A stretch of 10,826 nucleotides of DNA from the NCBI GenBank assembly GCA_019420045.1, contig JAHZHY010000009.1, forward strand, positions 1 to 10,826, given 5' to 3'. The translations under genes were made by a program, and so were the position numbers. This DNA is from Clostridiales bacterium. GTDB taxonomy: Bacteria > Bacillota > Clostridia > Oscillospirales > Butyricicoccaceae. Position 1 is the stretch's first letter, and each line of letters begins with the position of its first letter. Below the pieces are notes generated by a model. That model saw only the letters and a list, made by a program, of their open reading frames with translations. It was not told where the DNA came from and ran no database searches. Shown here one piece after another: positions 1-5,782 of the stretch.

Positions 1-113
1 GGGAGGAATTTCGTAAAAACCAATGGCTGGATCTGGTTTATGAAAGAGAAGGGAATACATTCCGCATCCGCATCCCTTTGGAGGAGGTGACAGCGCATGA
101 AAAGACCTCCTAA
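1..113 (+). CDS. 3' end of an unknown protein (partial, N-terminus outside window)
   Basis: An open frame enters the window (first full codon at 3) and ends with TAA at 111-113. The last 36 residues are charged and non-repetitive, with an alternating pattern around GNTFRIRIPL that could be the final beta strand of a GHKL-type ATPase domain as in sensor kinases. That resemblance is weak and I do not assign a function. The frame overlaps the start of the next gene by 17 bases, and the ribosome binding site of the next gene lies inside it. This overlap, typical of co-transcribed bacterial genes, is the main reason for believing the frame is real. Confidence 0.55.
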   Translation, partial: EEFRKNQWLDLVYEREGNTFRIRIPLEEVTAHEKTS

Positions 114-750
114 AGTATATCACCGCACCCTGCGCACTTTGCGCAATGTGTTTCTGGCTCTTCTGGCTCTGTGGCTTTGGTGGGCGTCTCAGAGCTATCC
201 AGCCCTGACGCCCCGGCAGGCTCTCCGCTGGCAGGAGCAGGTCCACATGGTGGAAAAGGTAGATTATCTGGATACGCTGCCTGTGGGGCTGAAAGACAAA
301 GACCGGCTGGTGCTGGCTGAGGGAAAGGATCTTCTGGAAGTGTGTGTGGCCCAGAAGATAGGTTTTCTTCGGTGGAGCGGCTGGAATCTGGTGCGCTATC
401 ACCGGGAGCAGGAGCTTCAGACTGTTCCGGTGATGTGGGAAGACAACCTGGAAGGTTCTCTGCTGCTGTTTTCCTGGGCGCCGGAGGGCACGCACCGGGT
501 GGAAGGGGTGCTCACCGACACCCGATATGATGAGCCGGTACAGGTCTTTTTTGAAGGAGAAGAAAAAATGGGAAGCCTGTTTCTTTGCCGGGGAGAACGG
601 CCGACAGAGGAAGACTGGCTGGGCTTTTTCTTCGATCTCAACAGTCCCCAGGATCTGTCTTATCAGCAAAGAACGCTCCGCTATCAAATAGAAGTGCGGG
701 CTTATGATCAAGGGGGAAATCTGCTGGCCGAAAGCTCCTATGGGGTATAA
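97..750 (+). CDS. Hypothetical single-pass membrane-anchored protein, 217 aa
   Basis: I do not recognise a family. The protein begins with a basic segment (many Arg and Lys in residues 1-16), followed by one hydrophobic, Trp-rich helix at about 17-31 with no lipobox. This predicts an N-in, single-pass anchor with roughly 185 residues outside the membrane. The outer part is acidic and beta-rich; residues 110-215 alternate hydrophobic and polar residues as in a beta-sandwich. The start is set by a GGAGGAGGTG ribosome binding site at 80-89, seven bases upstream of the ATG. It overlaps the preceding partial gene by 17 bases, so the two are probably translated from one mRNA. A strong terminator follows directly. 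The missing upstream genes would be the best clue to its role. Confidence 0.82.
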   Translation: MKRPPKVYHRTLRTLRNVFLALLALWLWWASQSYPALTPRQALRWQEQVHMVEKVDYLDTLPVGLKDKDRLVLAEGKDLLEVCVAQKIGFLRWSGWNLVRYHREQELQTVPVMWEDNLEGSLLLFSWAPEGTHRVEGVLTDTRYDEPVQVFFEGEEKMGSLFLCRGERPTEEDWLGFFFDLNSPQDLSYQQRTLRYQIEVRAYDQGGNLLAESSYGV

Positions 751-754
751 AAAT

Positions 755-793
755 GCACGGCGTATCTTGAAATACGCCGTGCTTTTCTTTTTT
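755..793. terminator. Intrinsic terminator shared by convergent genes
   Basis: A perfect 11-bp GC-rich stem (755-765 with 772-782) and a 6-base loop are followed on the plus strand by TTTTCTTTTTT. On the minus strand the hairpin is followed by ATTTTTAT. It lies between the stop of the 217-aa gene and the stop of the last gene of the minus-strand operon, so it probably ends transcription from both sides. The minus-strand stop codon (792-794) touches the plus-strand U tract. Confidence 0.9.
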
Positions 794-1886
794 ACAAACC
801 AAAATGCCGGTTGATCTCCTTCATGCGGGCCATCTGATCCACATGGAAGGGACAGCGGCTGTTGCAGTGGCCGCACTGGATGCAATCCGAAGCGTGTTTT
901 GCAAGCTCCCGGTAATGCTCTTCTGCCATGGCATCACCCCGCAGAGCCAGGTCATAGTACTTGTTCACAAGGCCGATCTGGATTCCCTGGGGACAGGGGG
1001 CGCAATGATTGCAGTAGACGCATTTTCCCACGGCATCCGGGGGAGTGAAAGATCCCAGGACAGAATAGTCCTTTTCCTCCGGGGAGGCCTCAAAAAAGCC
1101 CAGAAGATGTTTGATCTGCTCCACTGAACTCATGCCAGGCAGTACGGTGAGCACACCAGGCCGGTCCAGAGCATATTGCAGGCACTGATAATGGGTCAGA
1201 GCCTGGCCGAAGGGAGAAAGAGAAGAGTCCAGCAGCTGGCCGCCGGCAAAAGGCTTCATTACCGCAATGCCTACGCCTTCCGCTTCGCACCGGCGGTAGA
1301 CGGCGGTGCGTTCATCGGTGCTGCCTTTGCCATAGGTGCCCTTGTGGTAATCGTAGGCGGCATTCACTGAAAACATCAGCATATCCAGGGGCACATCGTC
1401 CATCACTTGCTGGATGGTGGCCGGAGTGTGGGAGGAAAGGCCCAGGTGGCGTACAATACCTTGTTCCTTCAGCTCCATCAAAAAGGCCAGTGCACCGTTT
1501 TTCTGGTATTTCCGCCAGTCGGCTACTTCATCCAGACAGTGAATAAAGCCGTAATCGATGTAATCGGTGCCCAATTTCTCCAGCTGCCAGTGGATGCTTT
1601 TTTTGATGGCTTCGGCGTCCAGGGTGAAGCCATAGGGGCCGCCAGTGTAGTTTGCACCAAAATGGATCTGGTAGCGCACATTCTTCCGCACATCCCCCAG
1701 GGCCGCGCCGAAATAGGGGAAGGTACGGCTTTCTGCAGTGGCTAGGTCAAAATAGTTGACGCCCCCTTCGTAAGCCTGACGAATGGTGGCGATGGCGTCT
1801 TTTTCGTCGGCCTGGGCAATGTAGGAAGTGCCAAAGCCCAGCACGCTGATTTTGTCGCCGGTTCGTTTGTTGATGCGGTATTCCAT
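792..1886 (-). CDS. Aldo/keto reductase-like protein with C-terminal 2[4Fe-4S] ferredoxin domain, atypical catalytic site
   Basis: A 364-residue aldo/keto reductase barrel (about 1-275) is fused to a bacterial ferredoxin domain. The iron-sulfur ligands are C289/C292/C295/C298 followed by Pro, and C335/C338/C341/C345 followed by Pro. The barrel keeps Asp47 (NYFDLA) and His116 (YGFIHC). The Tyr expected five residues after the Asp is Glu52, and the usual Lys (ATKF) position holds His75 (QIHFG). Classical NADPH-dependent carbonyl reduction is therefore doubtful; an altered redox or electron-transfer chemistry is an inference. The frame is open to an ATG at 1982, but that adds 32 residues lying inside the upstream gene. 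I chose the ATG at 1886, which has AAAGGAAAG seven bases upstream and starts 14 bases after the upstream stop. It is the last gene of the six-gene operon. Confidence 0.88.
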   Translation of the reverse strand: MEYRINKRTGDKISVLGFGTSYIAQADEKDAIATIRQAYEGGVNYFDLATAESRTFPYFGAALGDVRKNVRYQIHFGANYTGGPYGFTLDAEAIKKSIHWQLEKLGTDYIDYGFIHCLDEVADWRKYQKNGALAFLMELKEQGIVRHLGLSSHTPATIQQVMDDVPLDMLMFSVNAAYDYHKGTYGKGSTDERTAVYRRCEAEGVGIAVMKPFAGGQLLDSSLSPFGQALTHYQCLQYALDRPGVLTVLPGMSSVEQIKHLLGFFEASPEEKDYSVLGSFTPPDAVGKCVYCNHCAPCPQGIQIGLVNKYYDLALRGDAMAEEHYRELAKHASDCIQCGHCNSRCPFHVDQMARMKEINRHFGL

Positions 1887-1893
1887 ATGGTTT

Positions 1894-1902
1894 CTTTCCT
1901 TT
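1894..1902 (-). promoter_or_regulatory. Ribosome binding site that sets the start of the distal aldo/keto reductase
   Basis: Read on the minus strand this is AAAGGAAAG, seven bases before the ATG at 1886. It supports this start over the in-frame ATG at 1982, which lies within the ferredoxin-coding end of the upstream gene. Confidence 0.65.
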
Positions 1903-3007
1903 ACAGTCCAGCTTTTGCGGCTTCTTCCATGATGGTGGGGATCTGGATCTTTTGGGGACAGTGTTTCAGGCAGGCGCCGCAATGGAGACAGCGCCCGGCC
2001 CGGTCGGTGGGGGTCAGGCCCTGGATCTTCCAGGTGGAGCCGCTGATCCGGTGTTCGTTGTAGGCCTGGATCAAAAGGGGGATGTTCAGGTGGGCAGGGC
2101 AGGTGTCGCAGCAGTAGCGGCAGCCGGAGCAGGGAACCCCCAGGTCCTTGAGAAAAACCTCAGCAGCCTGGGAGAGGGCCTGCCGTTCCTCTTGGGTGAA
2201 AGGCCGGGCCTGGGAGAAGGTGGCGGCATTTTCCCGCACCTGTTCCGGGGTGGACATTCCGCTGAGCACCGTCTGCACTCCAGGCAGCTCCATCAGAAAC
2301 CGGAAACCCCAGGAGGAGATGGACCAGCCGGGGGCAGCCTGCTGCAAAATATCCCGGGCTTTTTGGTTGAGCGTGGACAGCCGCCCGCCTTTCAGCGGTT
2401 CCATCACCCAGATGGGGATATGGTGCTTTGTGAGAATGTCGTACTGGCCTTTGCCGTCCAGCAGCGTCCAGTCCAGGTAGTTGAGCTGGATCAGGGCCAT
2501 GTCAAAGCCATCGTACCAGTTGAGGAACTTTTCCAGGGTCTCCGGAGAGCCATGAGAGGAAAAACCAATGTGGCGGATCTTCCCGGTTTCCTTTTGCCGG
2601 AGAAGAAAGCCCAGATAGTCCTTTTGGGGATCGGTGTAGTCCTGGATGTAGTTTTCATCCAGGCTGTGCAGCAGGTAGAAATCAAAATAGTTGGTTTTTA
2701 GTCGGCGAAGCTGCTCTTCAAATACACTGGCGATGTCCTTTTTGGCGGCGGCATAAAACTTGGTTGCCAGGAAGAAACTATCCCGGGGATGGTGAGAGAG
2801 TGCTTCCCCCAAAGCCCGCTCCGAATCCCCCTGCTGATAGGTATAGGCAGTGTCAAAATAGTTGATCCCCTGGGCAATGGCTTCATCCACGATTCGCCGG
2901 GCCTGCATGATGTCGATGTGATTGGGCTCTCCCGGAAAAGTGGGGAAGCGAAGTGCTCCCAGCCCCAGCCGGGAGATGGAAAGTCCGTTAAAATCCTGAT
3001 AGATCAT
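1901..3007 (-). CDS. Aldo/keto reductase with C-terminal 2[4Fe-4S] ferredoxin domain
   Basis: This 368-residue cytoplasmic oxidoreductase is predicted to reduce an aldehyde or ketone (or run the reverse) with a nicotinamide cofactor, and may pass electrons through iron-sulfur clusters. The barrel (about 1-285) carries the full aldo/keto reductase tetrad: Asp52 and Tyr57 in FDTAYTY, Lys83 in ATKF and His114 in YLLHS. The ferredoxin-like tail has two cluster motifs, C293/C296/C299/C303-Pro and C340/C343/C346/C350-Pro. This matches the family of predicted ferredoxin-fused aldo/keto reductases common in anaerobes (COG1453-type), whose substrates are mostly unknown. Its ATG overlaps the stop of the upstream flavodoxin gene in an ATGA, and no good separate ribosome binding site is seen, so translation is probably coupled. 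It is a clear but distant paralogue of the next gene downstream. Confidence 0.92.
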   Translation of the reverse strand: MIYQDFNGLSISRLGLGALRFPTFPGEPNHIDIMQARRIVDEAIAQGINYFDTAYTYQQGDSERALGEALSHHPRDSFFLATKFYAAAKKDIASVFEEQLRRLKTNYFDFYLLHSLDENYIQDYTDPQKDYLGFLLRQKETGKIRHIGFSSHGSPETLEKFLNWYDGFDMALIQLNYLDWTLLDGKGQYDILTKHHIPIWVMEPLKGGRLSTLNQKARDILQQAAPGWSISSWGFRFLMELPGVQTVLSGMSTPEQVRENAATFSQARPFTQEERQALSQAAEVFLKDLGVPCSGCRYCCDTCPAHLNIPLLIQAYNEHRISGSTWKIQGLTPTDRAGRCLHCGACLKHCPQKIQIPTIMEEAAKAGL

Positions 3008-3525
3008 TTCAGGTGCAATCCAAACTGGCGCAGTTCCTCCAGTTTTTCCGGGGATTTGTTCTGTTTGCCAAAGGCAGTGAAAATACCCATATCCTCCAGC
3101 TTGAGATAATCCAGGAAGGAGTTTTGGTATTCATAAATGGCGCCGCCATACACATTGTCGCTGCCGGAAGAAAGGATCAGGGCGGCTTTCTTTAAGTTTT
3201 TGGGTTTGTCCAGAGCATAGATCCGGTTGATGGCGCACTGGAGCTGGCCGGTGAAGCTGTGGTAATACACGGGGGAGGCCAGCACGATCATCTGGGCCTG
3301 TTCCAGGAGAGGATAGACCTGCTGCATATCGTCCTGCTGGACACACTTTCCGTTGCCTTTGGTGTGGCAGTATTCACAGGCCAGGCACCCGGCGATCTTT
3401 TTTTGGCATACAGGGACGATGTCCACCTGATGTCCCGCTTCCCGGGCACCTGCGGCAAAGGCTTCTACCATGGCTGCGGTATTTCCCTCTTTCCGGGGGC
3501 TTCCGTTGAGTACCAGAATGTTCAT
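3004..3525 (-). CDS. Flavodoxin-fold NAD(P)H-dependent FMN reductase / iron-sulfur flavoprotein-like
   Basis: This 173-residue protein has the flavodoxin-like fold of the NADPH-dependent FMN reductase and iron-sulfur flavoprotein group. The phosphate-binding loop for FMN is GSPRKEGNT (8-16), and a second FMN-contacting segment is SPVYYHSFTGQ (84-94). Between them lie Cys47, Cys50, Cys53 and Cys61, a CX2CX2CX7C pattern that fits the compact cysteine motif known from archaeal iron-sulfur flavoproteins, followed by the DDM that is common in this group. It probably carries FMN and perhaps one [4Fe-4S] cluster and transfers electrons in the cytoplasm. It begins 3 bases after the stop of the CMD-cupin gene and overlaps the next gene by 4 bases, so it may be a redox partner of the downstream reductases (inference). 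Confidence 0.9.
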   Translation of the reverse strand: MNILVLNGSPRKEGNTAAMVEAFAAGAREAGHQVDIVPVCQKKIAGCLACEYCHTKGNGKCVQQDDMQQVYPLLEQAQMIVLASPVYYHSFTGQLQCAINRIYALDKPKNLKKAALILSSGSDNVYGGAIYEYQNSFLDYLKLEDMGIFTAFGKQNKSPEKLEELRQFGLHLK

Positions 3526-3528
3526 TTG

Positions 3529-4266
3529 TTATTCCTCCGTCTGCATCAGCGTCAGCATGTTGTATTCTTCGTCGCTCACCGGTTCCAGCCATTCATTGGA
3601 GGCATCCGGGGCGGGGATCTCGACGGCTGCATGAGAAAACCAGTCCTCGGCGGCGCCGTGCCAGTGTTTTACCTCCGGGGGAATATACACCACATCCCCG
3701 GGATGCAGGCTGCGGGCCGGCTGTCCCCATTGCTGATACCAGCCTTCGCCGTCGGTACACAGCAGGATCTGCCCGCCCCCATGGCGGATGTGCCAGTTGT
3801 TGCGGCAGCGGGGCTCAAAGGTCACATTGCACACTGTGACGCCCTGGGCGGTGAGGGGATTGAGATAGCTTTGGCCGATGAAATAAGCGGCATAGGCGTC
3901 GTTGGGCTGTCCCAGGCCGAACAGAGGCTCTTTGGCGTTGACCGCATCCTGGGCGTAGACCTCTCGCACCATGGGAAACACCGCCCAGGCATTGGGCCAG
4001 CCCACATAAAAGGCGATATGGGTGATGATCTCCACCATTTCGGTTTTGGTCACGCCGTGGTTTTTGGCATTCTGGATGTGGTATTTCAAAGAATTGTCGG
4101 TGATCCCCTTGGAAACCAGGGCCACCACAGTGATCATGGACCGATCCCGCAGGGAGAGCCGATCTTCCCGGGACCATACCTGGCCGAAGAGAACATCGTC
4201 ATTGAGTTGGGCGAATTTGGGAGCCAGATCTCCCAGACCGTCCCGACCCGCTGTTTGCTTAATCAT
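3529..4266 (-). CDS. Carboxymuconolactone decarboxylase (AhpD-like) / cupin fusion protein
   Basis: This 245-residue protein has two domains. Residues about 15-110 form a carboxymuconolactone decarboxylase domain with the usual helical core, including YHIQNAKNHG (62-71) and the E-V-G-W-P stretch near 79-91. The paired cysteines of AhpD peroxidase partners are absent, so peroxidase reduction is unlikely. Residues about 143-216 form a cupin: first motif with His159, His162 and Gln166, second motif GDVVYIPP...HWH (190-203). A glutamine replaces the usual metal-binding glutamate, as in some hydroxynitrile-lyase-like cupins. The enzyme probably handles a small carboxylated or carbonyl compound, but its reaction is unknown. 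The start has AAGGAGG ten bases upstream. The gene lies 24 bases after the lipoprotein gene and 3 bases before the flavodoxin gene. Confidence 0.9.
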   Translation of the reverse strand: MIKQTAGRDGLGDLAPKFAQLNDDVLFGQVWSREDRLSLRDRSMITVVALVSKGITDNSLKYHIQNAKNHGVTKTEMVEIITHIAFYVGWPNAWAVFPMVREVYAQDAVNAKEPLFGLGQPNDAYAAYFIGQSYLNPLTAQGVTVCNVTFEPRCRNNWHIRHGGGQILLCTDGEGWYQQWGQPARSLHPGDVVYIPPEVKHWHGAAEDWFSHAAVEIPAPDASNEWLEPVSDEEYNMLTLMQTEE

Positions 4267-4290
4267 AGAGCAGCATCCTCCTTACAGTGA

Positions 4291-4818
4291 TTAGTTTTGC
4301 GCCGGGGTGAGGGAGAAAGTCACCTGCACATCCCCATCCCCCAAAGCCTGCAAAAGTCCCTCCCGGGTGGCATTTTCAATCTTCCCCAGGCGGGTAAAGC
4401 TCCATGTGTTGGTGCCGTAATAAATGGTGATGGAGTTCCCCTGATAGAGGATCACATCCCCTGGCTGGGTGGTAATGGATTGATCGTTTGTGGGAAGGTT
4501 TTGTCCCAGGCTTCCCACTTTTTCAAAATTGCCGTAATCGCTCATATCCACAGTGAGATCTCCCTGGGAGAGAAGCTGGCGCAGAGCATCGGCGCTGGAG
4601 TTGTTTTCAAAGCGGGCGGCAAAGGTCTGGCCGCCGGCGGTGATATAGAACTCTTTTTGCATAGAAGGTTCCTCCGGTTCGGTTTCCTGGGTATTTTCTT
4701 CCGGCTGAGTGGTTTGAGGAGGGGGAGTGGATTCAGATGGAGTCTCAGCGGGTTTGGTGCAGGAGACCATGCAGGGCAACAGAAAAAACCATAACAGGAC
4801 AGAAGTGAGGGCTTTCAT
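4291..4818 (-). CDS. Lipoprotein with cyclophilin-like domain
   Basis: This 175-residue protein starts with a signal peptide (hydrophobic core 6-18) and a lipobox ending M-V-S-C, so Cys20 should be lipidated and the protein anchored outside the cytoplasmic membrane. Residues 21-53 are a Pro, Thr, Ser and Glu-rich linker. Residues about 55-172 match the bacterial cyclophilin-like fold family (signature DMSDYGNFEKVG near 91-102, then ITTQPGDVILYQGN and YYGTNTWSFTRLGKI). These small barrels resemble cyclophilin, but prolyl isomerase activity is not established for them and ligand binding is possible. The start is supported by AAAGGAGGAG nine bases upstream. It is the only exported protein in an operon of cytoplasmic redox enzymes, which suggests contact with an external substrate or with envelope stress (inference). 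Confidence 0.88.
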   Translation of the reverse strand: MKALTSVLLWFFLLPCMVSCTKPAETPSESTPPPQTTQPEENTQETEPEEPSMQKEFYITAGGQTFAARFENNSSADALRQLLSQGDLTVDMSDYGNFEKVGSLGQNLPTNDQSITTQPGDVILYQGNSITIYYGTNTWSFTRLGKIENATREGLLQALGDGDVQVTFSLTPAQN

Positions 4819-4870
4819 CGGTGCAATCTCCTCCTTTGTGTTCCGCAGTTGGCTGGTCGGGTGTATTTTA

Positions 4871-5641
4871 TTAAAGGAAGGCGCCGTTGCACACCTGAAT
4901 GACCTGGCCTTTCACATGGCGGCCCATTTTGCTGGCCAGGAACAGGCAGGCATAGGCCTGGTCCATGGGATCGCATTCCGGACCGGGAAAATAGACGAAA
5001 TGGCCGCTGTGTTCCAGCATTTTGGCGCCGCCGGGCTGCTGGCCGGCTTTGTTGGCCACATGGGCAGGGGTGACGGTAGCACCTGGCGCCACGGCGTTGC
5101 AGCGGATGTTGGTGTCAATCAGGCGCATAGCCACATTTTTGGTCAGGGTATTCAGCGCACCCTTGGTGGAAGTGTAGGTGGCGCCGCAGAAGGGACGGGT
5201 GCCATTGACCGAAGAGATGTTGATGATCACGCCGTCGTTTTTGGGAAGGAAGATTTTCAGTGCTTCCCGGATGTAGCGCATAGGCCCGCCTAGATTGGTG
5301 TTCATCACATAAAGCATCCAGTCGTCATCGGTCTCGTCGATGATCTTTTGTTCGCCGATGCCGGCGTTGTTGATGAGAATATCCACATCGCCAAAGGTCT
5401 CCAGCGCCGTTTCAAAAACCCGCTTGGTGTCCTCGGAGGAGCACACATCAGCTGTTACGCCGATGGCCCGGCCGCCTTTGGCCCGGATACCTTCCACCAC
5501 TTGGTCCAGTTTTTCCTGTCCCCGGGCGGTGAGGACGACGGCCGCTCCTTCCTCAGCGAAAAGTTCGGCCATGGTTTGGCCCATACCATAGCTGGCACCG
5601 GTGATGATGGCTACTTTGCCCTGAAGCATTTGCTTATCCAT
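4871..5641 (-). CDS. Short-chain dehydrogenase/reductase, first gene of the operon
   Basis: This 256-residue classical SDR is predicted to interconvert an alcohol and a ketone or aldehyde in the cytoplasm. All key elements are present: nucleotide-binding TGASYGMG (14-21), NNAG (91-94), a conserved Asn near 116, catalytic Ser143, Tyr156 and Lys160 (YTSTK). Arg40 at the end of the second strand suggests preference for NADP(H). The tail lacks the common C-terminal Gly-Gly and ends in CNGAFL. Length is typical. AGAGG stands about seven bases before the ATG at 5641; Met5 is a possible but less likely start. It is the first gene downstream of the promoter at 5680-5708 and is divergent from the LysR gene. 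Substrate is unknown: sugars, steroids, bile acids and reactive carbonyls are all possible for this family. Confidence 0.93.
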   Translation of the reverse strand: MDKQMLQGKVAIITGASYGMGQTMAELFAEEGAAVVLTARGQEKLDQVVEGIRAKGGRAIGVTADVCSSEDTKRVFETALETFGDVDILINNAGIGEQKIIDETDDDWMLYVMNTNLGGPMRYIREALKIFLPKNDGVIINISSVNGTRPFCGATYTSTKGALNTLTKNVAMRLIDTNIRCNAVAPGATVTPAHVANKAGQQPGGAKMLEHSGHFVYFPGPECDPMDQAYACLFLASKMGRHVKGQVIQVCNGAFL

Positions 5642-5679
5642 AAAAAACCTCTTTTCCGGTATAGTTTATTTTTAATTCC

Positions 5680-5708
5680 AGTATAATGAACAGCTAAATA
5701 TATATCAA
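5680..5708 (-). promoter_or_regulatory. Sigma-A promoter of the six-gene redox operon
   Basis: On the minus strand TTGATA (5708-5703) and TATACT (5685-5680) are separated by exactly 17 bases, five of six matches to consensus in each hexamer. Transcription should start near 5673, giving a leader of about 30 bases before the SDR start codon. The strength and spacing make this the best-supported promoter in the window. Confidence 0.75.
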
Positions 5709-5717
5709 ATACTTATT

Positions 5718-5723
5718 TATAAT
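5718..5723 (+). promoter_or_regulatory. Possible -10 element of the LysR gene
   Basis: A perfect TATAAT lies 59 bases upstream of the LysR start codon, but the -35 position (near 5695-5700, TAAATA) is poor. A start near 5730 would put the T-N11-A palindrome just downstream of it, which would allow autorepression. A second TATAAT at 5682-5687 also lacks a good -35. Confidence 0.35.
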
Positions 5724-5731
5724 AGGAAAGT

Positions 5732-5746
5732 ATAGTTGAAACCTAT
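5732..5746. promoter_or_regulatory. Candidate LysR-type regulator binding site (T-N11-A palindrome)
   Basis: ATAG-N7-CTAT is a 15-base interrupted palindrome containing T-N11-A (T5733, A5745), the general recognition pattern of LysR-type regulators. Its centre at 5739 is about 66 bases upstream of the start inferred for the minus-strand operon, where such regulators usually place their main site. An 8-base GTATAGTT at 5730-5737 overlaps it and recurs at 5659-5666 in the operon leader. Confidence 0.55.
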
Positions 5747-5782
5747 CGTTAATTTTGCTATTCTGTGGTTGGAGGAGATTGG

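Noticed and set aside
1887..1982. In-frame upstream extension of the distal aldo/keto reductase (32 residues)
   Set aside because: It lies inside the ferredoxin-coding end of the upstream gene, has a non-protein-like composition, and the ATG at 1886 has a proper ribosome binding site and the family N-terminus.
1952..2701. Long open frame opposite the ferredoxin-fused reductase (249 codons, plus strand)
   Set aside because: It is Gly, Val and Gln-rich without domains and is antisense to a well-supported gene; a by-product of GC-rich codon use.
3259..4290. Long open frame opposite the flavodoxin and CMD-cupin genes (343 codons, plus strand)
   Set aside because: It spans two real genes on the other strand and resembles no protein family; antisense shadow.
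5729..5734. Second minus-strand TATACT as an additional operon promoter
   Set aside because: No usable -35 lies 16-18 bases upstream, and it overlaps the proposed regulator site.
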